From positions 40,801 to 104,800 of the forward strand of contig NZ_FOYM01000013.1 of assembly GCF_900115975.1 (NCBI RefSeq): a stretch of 64,000 nucleotides of DNA, read 5' to 3'. The DNA comes from Desulfoscipio geothermicus DSM 3669. Lineage in GTDB: Bacteria; Bacillota; Desulfotomaculia; Desulfotomaculales; Desulfallaceae. Positions within the stretch are counted from its first letter, which is position 1. Each line of letters starts with the position of its first letter. Positions 43,296 through 52,256 of this stretch are shown piece by piece. Under the pieces are notes generated by a model. The model worked only from the letters and a program-made list of their open reading frames with translations. It was not told where the DNA came from and ran no database searches. The position numbers and the translations under genes were made by a program.

Positions 43296-43821
43296 TGTTG
43301 GCCCCCAACACGGTTTCCATTTGCTTCAACGCCCATTGATGGGCCTCTTCGTCAAAGCTGGCCACCCCGTTCCGGTATACAATAACCTTATAGTCACGGT
43401 TGCAAAGTTCTTCCACGGTATAAAGCACGCAGATATTTGTACACACTCCCACTACGTGTACTTCATCAGGTTTAATCCGCTGCAGGATTTCCTCAAGATT
43501 GGTGTTATAAAAGCCGCTATAACGGTTTTTCCGAACCAGTTCAACTTTTGATCCGGATGTTATAACGGAAGCCAGTTCCCTTATTATTTCCGCTCCCGGC
43601 GTATCTTTTACGCAGTGTTTGGGGAACCGGTGAAATTCAAGGTCGTCCGGTTCGTGAGCGTCCATGATAAAAATAACCGGTTCACCGCCGGACGTAAAGG
43701 TTTCTACGATGCCGGATACTTTTTCTATTATTTTTGCTGCACCGGGGCCGCAGTAAAGGGCCCCGTTTTCACTCATGAAGTCATTTAACATATCCACCAC
43801 CAGTAATACTCTACCGGCCAA
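43288..43821 (-). CDS. isochorismatase-family cysteine hydrolase (nicotinamidase-like)
   Basis: 177 residues. The Asp-Lys-Cys triad can be placed at Asp10 (VVDMLNDF), Lys98 (VRKNRYSGF) and Cys131 (GVCTNICVLYT). The motif CVLYT and length suit nicotinamidase-type enzymes, which would feed NAD salvage; other amidase roles are possible. The TTG start has GAGGTG 7 nt upstream. It is coupled to the PHP gene by an 8-nt overlap. Confidence 0.85.
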   Translation of the reverse strand: MAGRVLLVVDMLNDFMSENGALYCGPGAAKIIEKVSGIVETFTSGGEPVIFIMDAHEPDDLEFHRFPKHCVKDTPGAEIIRELASVITSGSKVELVRKNRYSGFYNTNLEEILQRIKPDEVHVVGVCTNICVLYTVEELCNRDYKVIVYRNGVASFDEEAHQWALKQMETVLGANIV

Positions 43822-43888
43822 TGATTATCACCTCGCATTTTTAGTTGATAACCGGGTCGTTGTTAATCAAGGCAGGGAAACCGGTTGG

Positions 43889-44206
43889 TTAAAGCGCCAG
43901 TTTTACAGCGGTCCCGCTGGCGGTGACCATCAGCATGCCCTCCCTGATCACTTCGTAATCCAGGTCGATGCCTACCACGGCATTGGCGCCCAGCCGCTGC
44001 GCTTTGGCGGCCATTTCTTCCAGGGCGATTTCCCGGGCTTGGGCCAGCTTGGCCTCATACGCGCCGGATCTGCCGCCCACGATATCGGTGATGGTGGCGA
44101 ATATGTCACGGACTACGTTGGCTCCCATAATGGCCTCGCCGCACACTATCCCGAGGTAACCGTCAATTTTTTTGCCTTCTACCGTCTGGGTGGTTGTTAA
44201 GATCAT
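43889..44206 (-). CDS. UPF0145 (YbjQ-type) protein
   Basis: 105 residues, the full family length: [55 protein letters not shown] and [13 protein letters not shown]. These proteins form pentamers and have no defined activity. It is a single gene between metF and the isochorismatase gene. Confidence 0.9.
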   Translation of the reverse strand: MILTTTQTVEGKKIDGYLGIVCGEAIMGANVVRDIFATITDIVGGRSGAYEAKLAQAREIALEEMAAKAQRLGANAVVGIDLDYEVIREGMLMVTASGTAVKLAL

Positions 44207-44300
44207 GACCGATGCCTCCTCGATATGGTTTACACATTAGTAATTTACTGCAAAGGCAAAAAACAATCCTGCCAATTTGCAAAATGTTGTAGTAAATAAT

Positions 44301-44325
44301 CAGGACCCTCGCTAAGAGGGTCCTG
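44301..44325 (-). terminator. terminator after metF
   Basis: CAGGACCCTC-GCTAA-GAGGGTCCTG, a 10-bp perfect stem. On the minus strand ATTATTTACT follows, a modest T tract. It lies 17 nt beyond the metF stop and ends the long hdr-mvh-met unit. Confidence 0.75.
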
Positions 44326-44342
44326 AAAAAATGGGACTATCT

Positions 44343-45269
44343 TTAATCAACTTTCGGCCTGGGGTAAAGCCCACTTCTCTCGACGATTTCGGGCACCACT
44401 TCTTCCCAGGCGATGGCCATAACGTGCACGCCGTGTACCCCTTTGATATTCTCTTTGATGTATTTGATTTGCTCAATGCAAATCTCTACTCCTTCGCGTT
44501 TGGGATCTTCGGCGTTTTTCAACCGCTCCACCAGTTCGTCGGGTACAATCATGCCGCTGACGTTGTTTTGGATGTACTTGGCGGCGCGCCAGCTTTTCAT
44601 CGGCGTTACGCCGGCCAAGATATGCACCCGTTCGTGAATGCCCCGCTCCCGAACCATTTCCATGAAGCGCTCAAAGCGCTCCATGTCAAAAATGCACTGG
44701 GTCTGGATAAATTGGGCTCCGGCCTCCACTTTCTTTTCCAGGCGGGCCACCCGGAATTCAAACGGGTCGGCGAATGGGTTGGCCACCGCCCCGATGAAGA
44801 ACCGGGGCTCGTGCTCCTTGATTTCCTCGCCGGAAAAGAATAATTTTTCGTCTCGCATGCGGCGCAGGTAATAAATCAACTGCATGGAGTCAATATCGTA
44901 GACGTTCTTGGATGTCGGGTGGTTGCCGAATTTCTGGTGGTCGCCCGACAGGCAGAGAACATTGCGCATTCCCAGGCTGTAGGCGCCCAGGAGGTCGGAC
45001 TGCATGGCGATCCGGTTGCGGTCGCGGCAAGTCATCTGTACGATCGGCTCAATGCCGCAGCTTTGTACATGCACGCCGGCAGCGATGCTGGACAGGCGGA
45101 CTATGGCAGTCTGGTTGTCAGTGATGTTGGTGGCATCCACGTAATCCCGCATCATTTCGGCGTGATGGCGGATCCCCTCGGCAGAGGAATGCTTGGGCGG
45201 TCCGATTTCCGCGGTAACCGCAAACTGACCGTTGTCTAATATTTTTTGTAATTTGCTTTCAGTTTTCAA
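44343..45269 (-). CDS. metF: methylenetetrahydrofolate reductase, catalytic subunit
   Basis: 308 residues, TIM-barrel flavoprotein: FAVTAEIGPPKHSSAEGIRH, TDNQTAIVRLSSIAAGVHVQ (split as TDNQTAIVRLSS), the FAD-binding stretch MTCRDRNRIAMQSDLLGAYS and CLSGDHQKFGNHP, then AGAQFIQTQCIFDMERFERF. It interconverts methylene- and methyl-tetrahydrofolate in the methyl branch of the Wood-Ljungdahl pathway. It overlaps metV by 4 nt. There is no NAD(P)H domain of its own, which suggests that electrons come from the upstream Hdr/Mvh proteins, as in the acetogen MetFV-HdrABC-MvhD complex. Confidence 0.95.
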   Translation of the reverse strand: MKTESKLQKILDNGQFAVTAEIGPPKHSSAEGIRHHAEMMRDYVDATNITDNQTAIVRLSSIAAGVHVQSCGIEPIVQMTCRDRNRIAMQSDLLGAYSLGMRNVLCLSGDHQKFGNHPTSKNVYDIDSMQLIYYLRRMRDEKLFFSGEEIKEHEPRFFIGAVANPFADPFEFRVARLEKKVEAGAQFIQTQCIFDMERFERFMEMVRERGIHERVHILAGVTPMKSWRAAKYIQNNVSGMIVPDELVERLKNAEDPKREGVEICIEQIKYIKENIKGVHGVHVMAIAWEEVVPEIVERSGLYPRPKVD

Positions 45270-45937
45270 TCGATCATCACATCCTCCCTGACAGCCTTGC
45301 GCGGTCCGCCGTCACGGGACTTGGACCAGTCTTTGGGCGGCTGGAACTCCATTAATTTATCAAGTTTACCCAGTGCGCTCATTCTGTCATAGATAAGCTG
45401 CCAGGCGCAGTCCACATCCTTGCTGATTTCGCATTTGCCATACTGGGAGCCGCCGCAGGGTCCGTTCAAGATGCTCTTGGAACAGCGGATAATGGGGCAG
45501 ATACCGCCGGTGCGATGCAGGATGCAGTCACCGCAGAGCCCGCATTTTTCTTCCCAGTTACCATGCACGGTTGAACCGCCGATGAACTTGGTGTCCAGCG
45601 CGGGTACCACCCATTTATCATTAAAACGCTCGGCCAGGTATTGCACGCCTACCCCGCAGGCCAACGACACAATGGCATCCACGTCCTGCACCATGTTACC
45701 CAGCATGTCGACATATTCCGGGTCGCACTGCCGGGTTGCGGTATAGGTTACTGTTTCCAGGGGGTTGTCTTCCATTTTGCGCATGATGCGCAGGGAGGAA
45801 GCCATAACTTCCGTTTCCTTTTCACCGCCGGCCAAACAAACGGTCACACAACCGGCACAGCCCACCAACAGCACCTTTTTACAATTGCTGATCATGGCTG
45901 CCACGTCTTTGACGGGCTTTTGTTGGGCGATAATCAA
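45266..45937 (-). CDS. metV: MetV, zinc/Fe-S subunit of methylenetetrahydrofolate reductase
   Basis: 223 residues with many cysteines: LLVGCAGCVTVCLAGGEKE, SLACGVGVQYLAE, KCGLCGDCILHRTGGICPII and NGPCGGSQYGKCEI. This is the MetV-type protein (MTHFR C-terminal domain) that pairs with MetF and carries Fe-S and zinc sites. The TTG start overlaps the preceding mvhD stop by 4 nt, so translation is coupled. Confidence 0.92.
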   Translation of the reverse strand: MIIAQQKPVKDVAAMISNCKKVLLVGCAGCVTVCLAGGEKETEVMASSLRIMRKMEDNPLETVTYTATRQCDPEYVDMLGNMVQDVDAIVSLACGVGVQYLAERFNDKWVVPALDTKFIGGSTVHGNWEEKCGLCGDCILHRTGGICPIIRCSKSILNGPCGGSQYGKCEISKDVDCAWQLIYDRMSALGKLDKLMEFQPPKDWSKSRDGGPRKAVREDVMID

Positions 45938-46371
45938 GCAGCGCCACCTTCTTTCTTGGCAGACTTATTGAGGGGATTGGGCCCCAACTCCATAACGCGG
46001 TCGGTCATTATTTTGACAATTTCAGCAAAACGTTGACCTTGAGCTGCAGACAGGTTGAAGAAATCCAAACGGTCACCGCCAAAACCAATTTCATCAAGGA
46101 TTTTCTTAACCTGATGCACGCGCTTCTTAGCACGGAAATTTCCCTTCAGGAAGTGGCAATCACCCTCCATGCAGCCGGCGACAAACACACCATCTGCGCC
46201 GTCTTCAAAAGTCTGCAACAGCACACGGTGATCTATGGTGCCTGAACATGGCATTTCAACAATTCTGACGTTGGGAGCATACTGTAACCTCATCGAACCT
46301 GCCAGGTCCGCTGCAGAGTATGCTCAGTAATGACAGCAAAACGCTACGATCTTTGGTGAGAATTCAGCCAC
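45934..46371 (-). CDS. mvhD: MvhD-like electron-transfer subunit with selenocysteine at residue 16
   Basis: 145 residues if the in-frame TGA at 46324-46326 is read as selenocysteine. The GTG start at 46371 has AAGGAGG 9 nt upstream and begins 2 nt after the preceding hdrA stop. The N-terminus reads AEFSPKIVAFCCHY-Sec-AYSAADLAG; in the paralogue at 55510 the same place reads [19 protein letters not shown], so Sec replaces a conserved Cys. Downstream come VEMPCSGTIDHRVLL and VAGCMEGDCHFLKGN. MvhD-type subunits relay electrons to HdrA through a [2Fe-2S] cluster. Annotation pipelines would truncate it to an ATG at 46293. A SECIS-like hairpin follows the TGA. It links hdrA and metV in one coupled run. 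Confidence 0.85.
46277..46323 (-). promoter_or_regulatory. candidate bacterial SECIS element for the Sec16 codon
   Basis: Immediately after the UGA, GCATACT pairs with AGTATGC 33 nt later. Inside it, CGGACCT-GGC-AGGTTCG (46294-46310) forms a 7-bp hairpin with one G-U pair, starting 13 nt after the UGA. Distance and compact apical loop fit bacterial SECIS elements, which lie within the coding region close behind the UGA and bind SelB. Confidence 0.65.
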
Positions 46372-46372
46372 C

Positions 46373-49300
46373 TTAACGCACCTCCTTAAATAAACCGTCT
46401 ATCATTCTCATGTACATGCGATCGTTATATCCTTGCAAGGTAATGGCTTTATTGGGACATTCTCCGGCGCAGGTTCCACAGCCCTGACAAATGACTGATT
46501 CAATTTCCGCTGCGTAATTGTTTACACGGGGTGCGTTAAAGGGACATAACCGCACACAGGTAAGGCAGGCCGCGCATTTATCGGGTTGAACCACCGCGAC
46601 CACGCCGTGGGATTCCAGAACATCCTTGCTGAGGATGGTGGCGGCGCGTCCTGCAGCAGCTTTAGCTTGGGCGATATTCTCCTCCATGTTTTTAGGTCCG
46701 TGGGCAATACCGGCCATGAAAACGCCCTCAGCGGCGGAATCCACGGGACGCAGTTTCATATGCGCTTCCAGGAAGAAACCATCCGCATTCAAAGGTACCT
46801 TGAACAGCCGGTTCAATTTGGCGTTGTCTTCCGGCGGCAGGATAGCCGCGGCCAGACCCACTACGTCAGCCGGAATTTCTATGGGCAGCCCGAGCACATG
46901 GTCGGTAACGGTAACCTTGATGGTATTGCCGTCCTTTTCCACCGCCGGTTTACTGTCGGCGTTGTAGCGGACGAAAATTACACCCTTTCGCCGTGCTTCC
47001 TCGTATAATTCTTCCAGGAATCCGTAGGTCCGAATATCGCGGTACAGAATGAATACGTTTGTTTCAGGGTTGATTTCTTTCAATTTCAGCGCCAGGCTGA
47101 TGGATTTAGAGCAACATACCCTGCTGCAGTATGGCCTATCGGGTTCCCGGGAGCCCACACAGTTGATGAGCACCACATTTTTAGCGTCTGTGACCTGTCC
47201 CCGGTAAATGGCTTCTTCCAGTTCCAGGTGCGTCATAACCTTGTCGTTCTCGCCGTACAGGTACTCTGTGGGCCTGTATTCCTGTCCGCCGATGGCGATT
47301 ACTGTCACGCCGTGGTTTATAACGGTTCCGTCTACAAGCTCGGTCTTGTAGTTGCCTACGTAACCGGAAACATCTTTTATTTCAGCCGAAGTATAAGTTT
47401 TAATCAGCGGGTTGTTATTTATTTTGCCGATTAACTCACTGACAAACGCTTGAATGTCTTCACCCTTAAAGCCTTTTCTGATCCTTTGGGCCATGCCGCC
47501 CAGCTCGGGTGATTTCTCTACCAGGTTTACTTCGTAGCCTTGTTCCGCCAGACTCAGGGCATTGGTCATGCCGGTAACGCCGCCGCCGATAACCAGGGCG
47601 GACTTGGTGACACTCACCGAACCCTGCTTGATGGGTTGCAGCAGGGTGGACTTGGCGACGATCATCCTGACCAGGTCCTTGGCCTTGGCAGTGGCTTTGT
47701 CGGGCTCATGCATGTGCACCCACGAACACTGGTCCCGGATGTTGGCCATTTCAAACAGGTACCTGTTCAAGCCGGCCTCTTTCAACGTTTCCTGGAACAG
47801 CGGCTTGTGAGTTCTGGGGCTGCAGGAAGCCACCACTACCCGGTTCAAATTGTATTCATTAATTATTTGTTTCATGGTGGCCTGGCTGTCCTGCGAGCAG
47901 ACGTACAGATATTCGCCTGCATACACTACATTGGGCAGTTGCTTGGCCATTTCCACTACTTCGGGAACTTTTACAACCCCACCAATGTTGATACCGCAGT
48001 TACAGACAAATACGCCGATTCTGGGTTCCTCACCGGTCACATCACGCTCGGGCGGGAACACCCTTTCCTTGACCAGGGTGCCGCGCACGTCGCCAAGCAG
48101 GCTTTCGGCAGCAGAAGCTGCGGCACTGGCCTGCATAACTGTTTCGGGAATATCTTTCGGACCGGCAAATGTACCTGCCGCAAAAATACCGGGTTGGGTT
48201 GTGCCGACACCTGTTAAGGAAGCCAATTCCGCGAAACCGTATTTGTTTAATTCCAGACCCATCATCTGTCCCACTTCCATAGCTTTCTTGGAAGACTGGA
48301 AACCTACGGAGAGGACTACCATATCAAATTCTTCGGTACTGATGGTACCGTCTTCATTGGCATAGCGAATGACCAGATTTTTGTCCTCACCCTCCGCCTC
48401 GGTGATCTCATAGATGCGTGAGCGGACAAATTTAACGCCGTGCTCGTTTTTAGCCCTTTCGTAATACTTTTCAAAGTCCTTGCCGTAGGAACGCATATCC
48501 ATCATAAAGATGGTGGTATCCAGTTCCTCGGCGCTATGCTCCTTGGCGATAACTGCTTCCTTGATGGCATACATGCAGCATACTGAGGAGCAGTAATTAT
48601 GCTGTATTCTGGCGTTCCGGGAACCGACGCATTGAATCCAGGCAATCTTGCGTGGTTCCTTGTCGTCATAGGGTCTGACCAGATGCCCGGCATAGGGCCC
48701 GGAAGCGCTCAAGATGCGTTCAAATTCAATACTGGTAACCACATTGGGATATTTTTTATAACCGAAGTAGAATAGATCGGTGGGATCGCACAATTCCGCG
48801 CCGGAACTGAGAACGATGGAACCGACTTCAACTTCGACTTCTTCATCCTGCATTTCATGATTAACAGCCTCACGCAGGCAGGCCTTGACACATTCGCCGC
48901 ATTCCGAACAGACGGAGCAGTTGAGGCAGCGTTCAGCTTCCCGGCGGGCGTCTTCTTCGCTAATCCCCAGGGCAACTTCTGCAAAATTCTTGATCCGCTG
49001 CTCGGGATCAGTGAAATTGCCGACAGTCCGTGGATTTGACACCATTACTGCAGGGGCGTGTTTGGGGAACTCGGCGACGTCATCTTGGGAATAGGTGCTG
49101 AATTTAATGGTAGCTTCTTCGTTCCTGAGATAACGGTCGATGGAACAAGCGGCTTTTTTACCTGCGCCGATGGCGTCCACCACAGTGGCCGGGCCGGTGA
49201 CAACATCGCCTGCGGCAAAAACGCCGGGTACGTTGGTGGCCAGTTCATTATTAACGATAATGGTATTCTTTCTGGATAACTCAACTGTGCCATTAAGCCC

Positions 49301-50794
49301 GGATGCATCAGGCGACTGGCCAATGGCGACAATAACATTGTCCACGTCGATGGTGAACTCACTGCCAGCCACGGGCACCGGACGGCGCCGCCCGCTTTCA
49401 TCGGGTTCGCCCAGTTCATTTTGAATGCATTCCAATCTAGCGACTTTTCCATCTTTTCCGTGCACAGCCACCGGACTGGTCATCATCTTGAAGATAATGC
49501 CTTCTTCTTTGGCCTCATGTATTTCTTCTTCAGCTGCTGTAATTTCAGCTTCTGAACGGCGGTAAACTATGGTTACCTCTTCCGCTCCCGTGCGCAACGC
49601 GGTGCGGGCAGCGTCCATAGCCGTATTGCCGCCGCCGATTACGGCCACGCGTTTACCCAGGGTGACTTTTTCGCCGAGACTGACCCGGCGCAGGAAATCA
49701 ACACCGGGAATAACACCGCCCAGATCCTCGCCCGGTATATTCAGTAATACACCCTTGTGAGCACCGATGGCAAGGAATACTGCTTTGTAACCCTGGTTCA
49801 TCAGGTCGTCTACAGTTAACTGCGGGCCCAGCGGCGTATTGGTTTTAATTTCGACACCCATTTTTTCCAGCAAGCTGATTTCCAGGTCGACAATCTTCTT
49901 GGGCAGACGGTATTCGGGGATACCATACCTGAGCATGCCGCCGGCCTGGGGCAATGCTTCAAAGATAGTTACGCCATATCCCTGCTTGGCTAACTGGTAG
50001 GCAGCGGATAAACCAGCCGGGCCGGATCCGATAATGGCCACTTTAAAGCCATTGGATGGCGCCACTTCCGGCAGCGGCAGCTTATCCAGGTCACGGTAAG
50101 CAACGTCGGCAACGACACGCTTTAACTCCCTGATGTTAACCGGTTTATCGACACTTTTGCGGTGACATTCCGATTCACAGGGATGCGTACATACCCGGCC
50201 GCAAATGGCCGGTAATGGATTATCTTTGTAAATTAATTGCCAAGATTCAATAAATTTCCCTTCTTTAACCAGCTGTACATATCCCTGGGCATTTACGCCT
50301 GCAGGGCAGGCAGCCTTACACGGGGAGGTACCTTTCTTTTCAATGGAATAAGCAGCAGGCATAGCCTGGGCATACATTTTGTAAATAGCTTTCCTTTTGC
50401 CCAGGTCAGCATCAAATTCACTGGGTACATCAACCGGGCAAACGTCTTTGCATTCGCCACAGCCAGTACACTTCTCGAGGTCGATATATCGCGCCCGTTT
50501 ACGTAATTTTACCTTGAAGTTACCCGGCTCACCTTGAACATCAAGGATATCGGTAAGCATATATTTTTCAATGTTCAGGTGTCTTCCACACTCTACAAGT
50601 TTGGGAGAAAGAATACACATGGAGCAATCATTGGTGGGAAAAGTTTTATCCAACCTCGGCATAGTTCCGCCAATGGCCGGTGATTGCTCCACTAGATACA
50701 CGTAGTAGCCGGACTCTGCAAGGTCAAGTGATGCCTGGATGCCGGAAATACCGGCTCCTACTACCAGTACCGCTCCAACTTTATCTTTATTCAT
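46373..50794 (-). CDS. hdrA: HdrA with inserted GltD/NfnB-like NAD(P)H oxidoreductase module
   Basis: 1473 residues against 1008 for the paralogue at 58560. Residues 1-150: HdrA start with FAD-binding [20 protein letters not shown] and a ferredoxin site CTGCGECKDVCP (about 105-118). About 150-615: an insertion like the small subunit of glutamate synthase or NfnB, with CKAACPAGVNAQGYVQLVKE, CGRVCTHPCESECHR, FAD motif IIGSGPAGLSAAYQLA near 251 and NAD(P)H motif VIGGGNTAMDAARTA near 385. From 615 on: HdrA resumes with CSECGECVKAC, the [10 protein letters not shown] cluster site near 731, CNCGINIGG near 930, a second FAD domain, and two ferredoxin motifs at 1405-1445. It probably brings NAD(P)H electrons into the complex in cis. 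The start is ATG with a long spacer after GAGG. Confidence 0.9.
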   Translation of the reverse strand: MNKDKVGAVLVVGAGISGIQASLDLAESGYYVYLVEQSPAIGGTMPRLDKTFPTNDCSMCILSPKLVECGRHLNIEKYMLTDILDVQGEPGNFKVKLRKRARYIDLEKCTGCGECKDVCPVDVPSEFDADLGKRKAIYKMYAQAMPAAYSIEKKGTSPCKAACPAGVNAQGYVQLVKEGKFIESWQLIYKDNPLPAICGRVCTHPCESECHRKSVDKPVNIRELKRVVADVAYRDLDKLPLPEVAPSNGFKVAIIGSGPAGLSAAYQLAKQGYGVTIFEALPQAGGMLRYGIPEYRLPKKIVDLEISLLEKMGVEIKTNTPLGPQLTVDDLMNQGYKAVFLAIGAHKGVLLNIPGEDLGGVIPGVDFLRRVSLGEKVTLGKRVAVIGGGNTAMDAARTALRTGAEEVTIVYRRSEAEITAAEEEIHEAKEEGIIFKMMTSPVAVHGKDGKVARLECIQNELGEPDESGRRRPVPVAGSEFTIDVDNVIVAIGQSPDASGLNGTVELSRKNTIIVNNELATNVPGVFAAGDVVTGPATVVDAIGAGKKAACSIDRYLRNEEATIKFSTYSQDDVAEFPKHAPAVMVSNPRTVGNFTDPEQRIKNFAEVALGISEEDARREAERCLNCSVCSECGECVKACLREAVNHEMQDEEVEVEVGSIVLSSGAELCDPTDLFYFGYKKYPNVVTSIEFERILSASGPYAGHLVRPYDDKEPRKIAWIQCVGSRNARIQHNYCSSVCCMYAIKEAVIAKEHSAEELDTTIFMMDMRSYGKDFEKYYERAKNEHGVKFVRSRIYEITEAEGEDKNLVIRYANEDGTISTEEFDMVVLSVGFQSSKKAMEVGQMMGLELNKYGFAELASLTGVGTTQPGIFAAGTFAGPKDIPETVMQASAAASAAESLLGDVRGTLVKERVFPPERDVTGEEPRIGVFVCNCGINIGGVVKVPEVVEMAKQLPNVVYAGEYLYVCSQDSQATMKQIINEYNLNRVVVASCSPRTHKPLFQETLKEAGLNRYLFEMANIRDQCSWVHMHEPDKATAKAKDLVRMIVAKSTLLQPIKQGSVSVTKSALVIGGGVTGMTNALSLAEQGYEVNLVEKSPELGGMAQRIRKGFKGEDIQAFVSELIGKINNNPLIKTYTSAEIKDVSGYVGNYKTELVDGTVINHGVTVIAIGGQEYRPTEYLYGENDKVMTHLELEEAIYRGQVTDAKNVVLINCVGSREPDRPYCSRVCCSKSISLALKLKEINPETNVFILYRDIRTYGFLEELYEEARRKGVIFVRYNADSKPAVEKDGNTIKVTVTDHVLGLPIEIPADVVGLAAAILPPEDNAKLNRLFKVPLNADGFFLEAHMKLRPVDSAAEGVFMAGIAHGPKNMEENIAQAKAAAGRAATILSKDVLESHGVVAVVQPDKCAACLTCVRLCPFNAPRVNNYAAEIESVICQGCGTCAGECPNKAITLQGYNDRMYMRMIDGLFKEVR

Positions 50795-50915
50795 GCATCA
50801 CACCCGTCCTCTCGTAAAGAGTCCTCCTGGCAAAACATATCATTAGCATAATATTATAATATTATATATAAATTTTTTTATGTCTTTTATCTATATGTCT
50901 GTATGCAACAGTTTT

Positions 50916-52145
50916 TTATGCTTCTTCCTTTTCCGGCATGATAAGCGCTCTTTCCATCAGTGTGCACATGTGCATGTTTTTAGACTTGGCTTTTTCCTCA
51001 TACCACTTGTTCAGGTCGTTAAACTGGTCAATACAGTTGTGACAGGGCACTATTACTATTTCCGCACCGGTGGCCACCACCTGGTCCACTTTACGCTTGC
51101 CCTTAGCTTTACGAATATCATTGAATTCAGGCATAGCCATACCGCCACCGCCGGCACCGCAGCAGTAATTCATCCTGCCGTTGGGGTTCATATCTACAAA
51201 GTTCTTAACAAAACTTCTGATTAACTCCCGCGGTGCTTCCCAGACACCTTCCTTGCGGGCGGTATTACAGGGATCGTGGTAAGTAACCACTTCGGTAATG
51301 GCATCGGGGTCAAGCTTTAATTTACCTTCTTTAACCAGGTCATTAAGCAGTTCTAAGATATGGCGGATAGGAAACTCCTTTCCATCCCAGAAGGTTCTGT
51401 ACCCCCAACGCATAGAACGGAAGGCGTGACCGCACTCGGTTACAATAAATTCTTTACACCCAAGCCGTACAAATTCTTCCCAAACCGGCTTGGAGATTTC
51501 CACGAAGTCATCGTTTTGTCCGGTGAAGAGCGCAATGTTGGTGGCATCCCAGCGCTTTGTGCTGATGGTATAGTCAATACCGGCCGCATAGAAAATCTTT
51601 AACGTGGTTTGCAGTTCGTTGGGATAATACTTGATATCCCGGGCGTTAAAGCCGTAAAAATATTGGGCTCCTTCCTTATTTAAAGGAATTTTATAGTTGG
51701 GGTCGCCCAGTTCTTCCTGCAGTTCCTCTTCAATCCATTCCAGGGTTTCTTCATAGTCGACCTGATCAACATTCATTTGGTTGCCGGATTCCTTGTGTTC
51801 TTCGGCAATGGTCTGGAGATAGCCGGGAATCTTGTCCTTATCCCAGGTGCCGCGCAATGAGCGCACCAAGGCGGCAATGTTGACGTTCATGGGGCATTCG
51901 ATGGTGCAACGCTCGCACATGGTGCAGTACCAGATATAAGGATCGCTAAAGACTTCCTCTTTCATGCCCAGCAGCACTTTGCGCAGGAATTTGCGCGGGT
52001 CTTGATTTTCATGAATGTCAGAATACGGGCAGCCTGCTGTGCACATGCCGCAGGCCAGGCAGTTGGTAAAATCGTAGTTTTTTAGCAGGCCTGCTACCTC
52101 ATCCCTGAACTTGGGGTTGAGTTCGGCAGCTTTAATAGCTTCCAT
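50916..52145 (-). CDS. HdrD/HdrBC-like Fe-S protein with CCG domain
   Basis: 409 residues from ATG with GGGGAGG 8 nt upstream. The N-terminal HdrC-like part holds two [4Fe-4S] motifs: CLACGMCTAGCP (Cys 29, 32, 35, 39) and YCTMCERCTIECP (near 75). The C-terminal part is HdrB/HdrD-like: TECGHAFRSM, then one full CCG motif HDPCNTAR ... YCCGAGGGG ... CHNC. Such proteins reduce disulfides through a special cubane in Hdr, or act as electron relays in DsrK-like complexes. With metFV in the same unit and no CoM/CoB metabolism expected, a relay role is more likely. Confidence 0.88.
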   Translation of the reverse strand: MEAIKAAELNPKFRDEVAGLLKNYDFTNCLACGMCTAGCPYSDIHENQDPRKFLRKVLLGMKEEVFSDPYIWYCTMCERCTIECPMNVNIAALVRSLRGTWDKDKIPGYLQTIAEEHKESGNQMNVDQVDYEETLEWIEEELQEELGDPNYKIPLNKEGAQYFYGFNARDIKYYPNELQTTLKIFYAAGIDYTISTKRWDATNIALFTGQNDDFVEISKPVWEEFVRLGCKEFIVTECGHAFRSMRWGYRTFWDGKEFPIRHILELLNDLVKEGKLKLDPDAITEVVTYHDPCNTARKEGVWEAPRELIRSFVKNFVDMNPNGRMNYCCGAGGGGMAMPEFNDIRKAKGKRKVDQVVATGAEIVIVPCHNCIDQFNDLNKWYEEKAKSKNMHMCTLMERALIMPEKEEA

Positions 52146-52256
52146 TAAATGGTCCTCCCCTCTTGATCTTGGCATACGGTATAAATACAAGTGGGTCTGG
52201 TTACAGCGTCTGATTATAATAACAGTGACGCCATAACCAGCGAATTTCATTTATGT

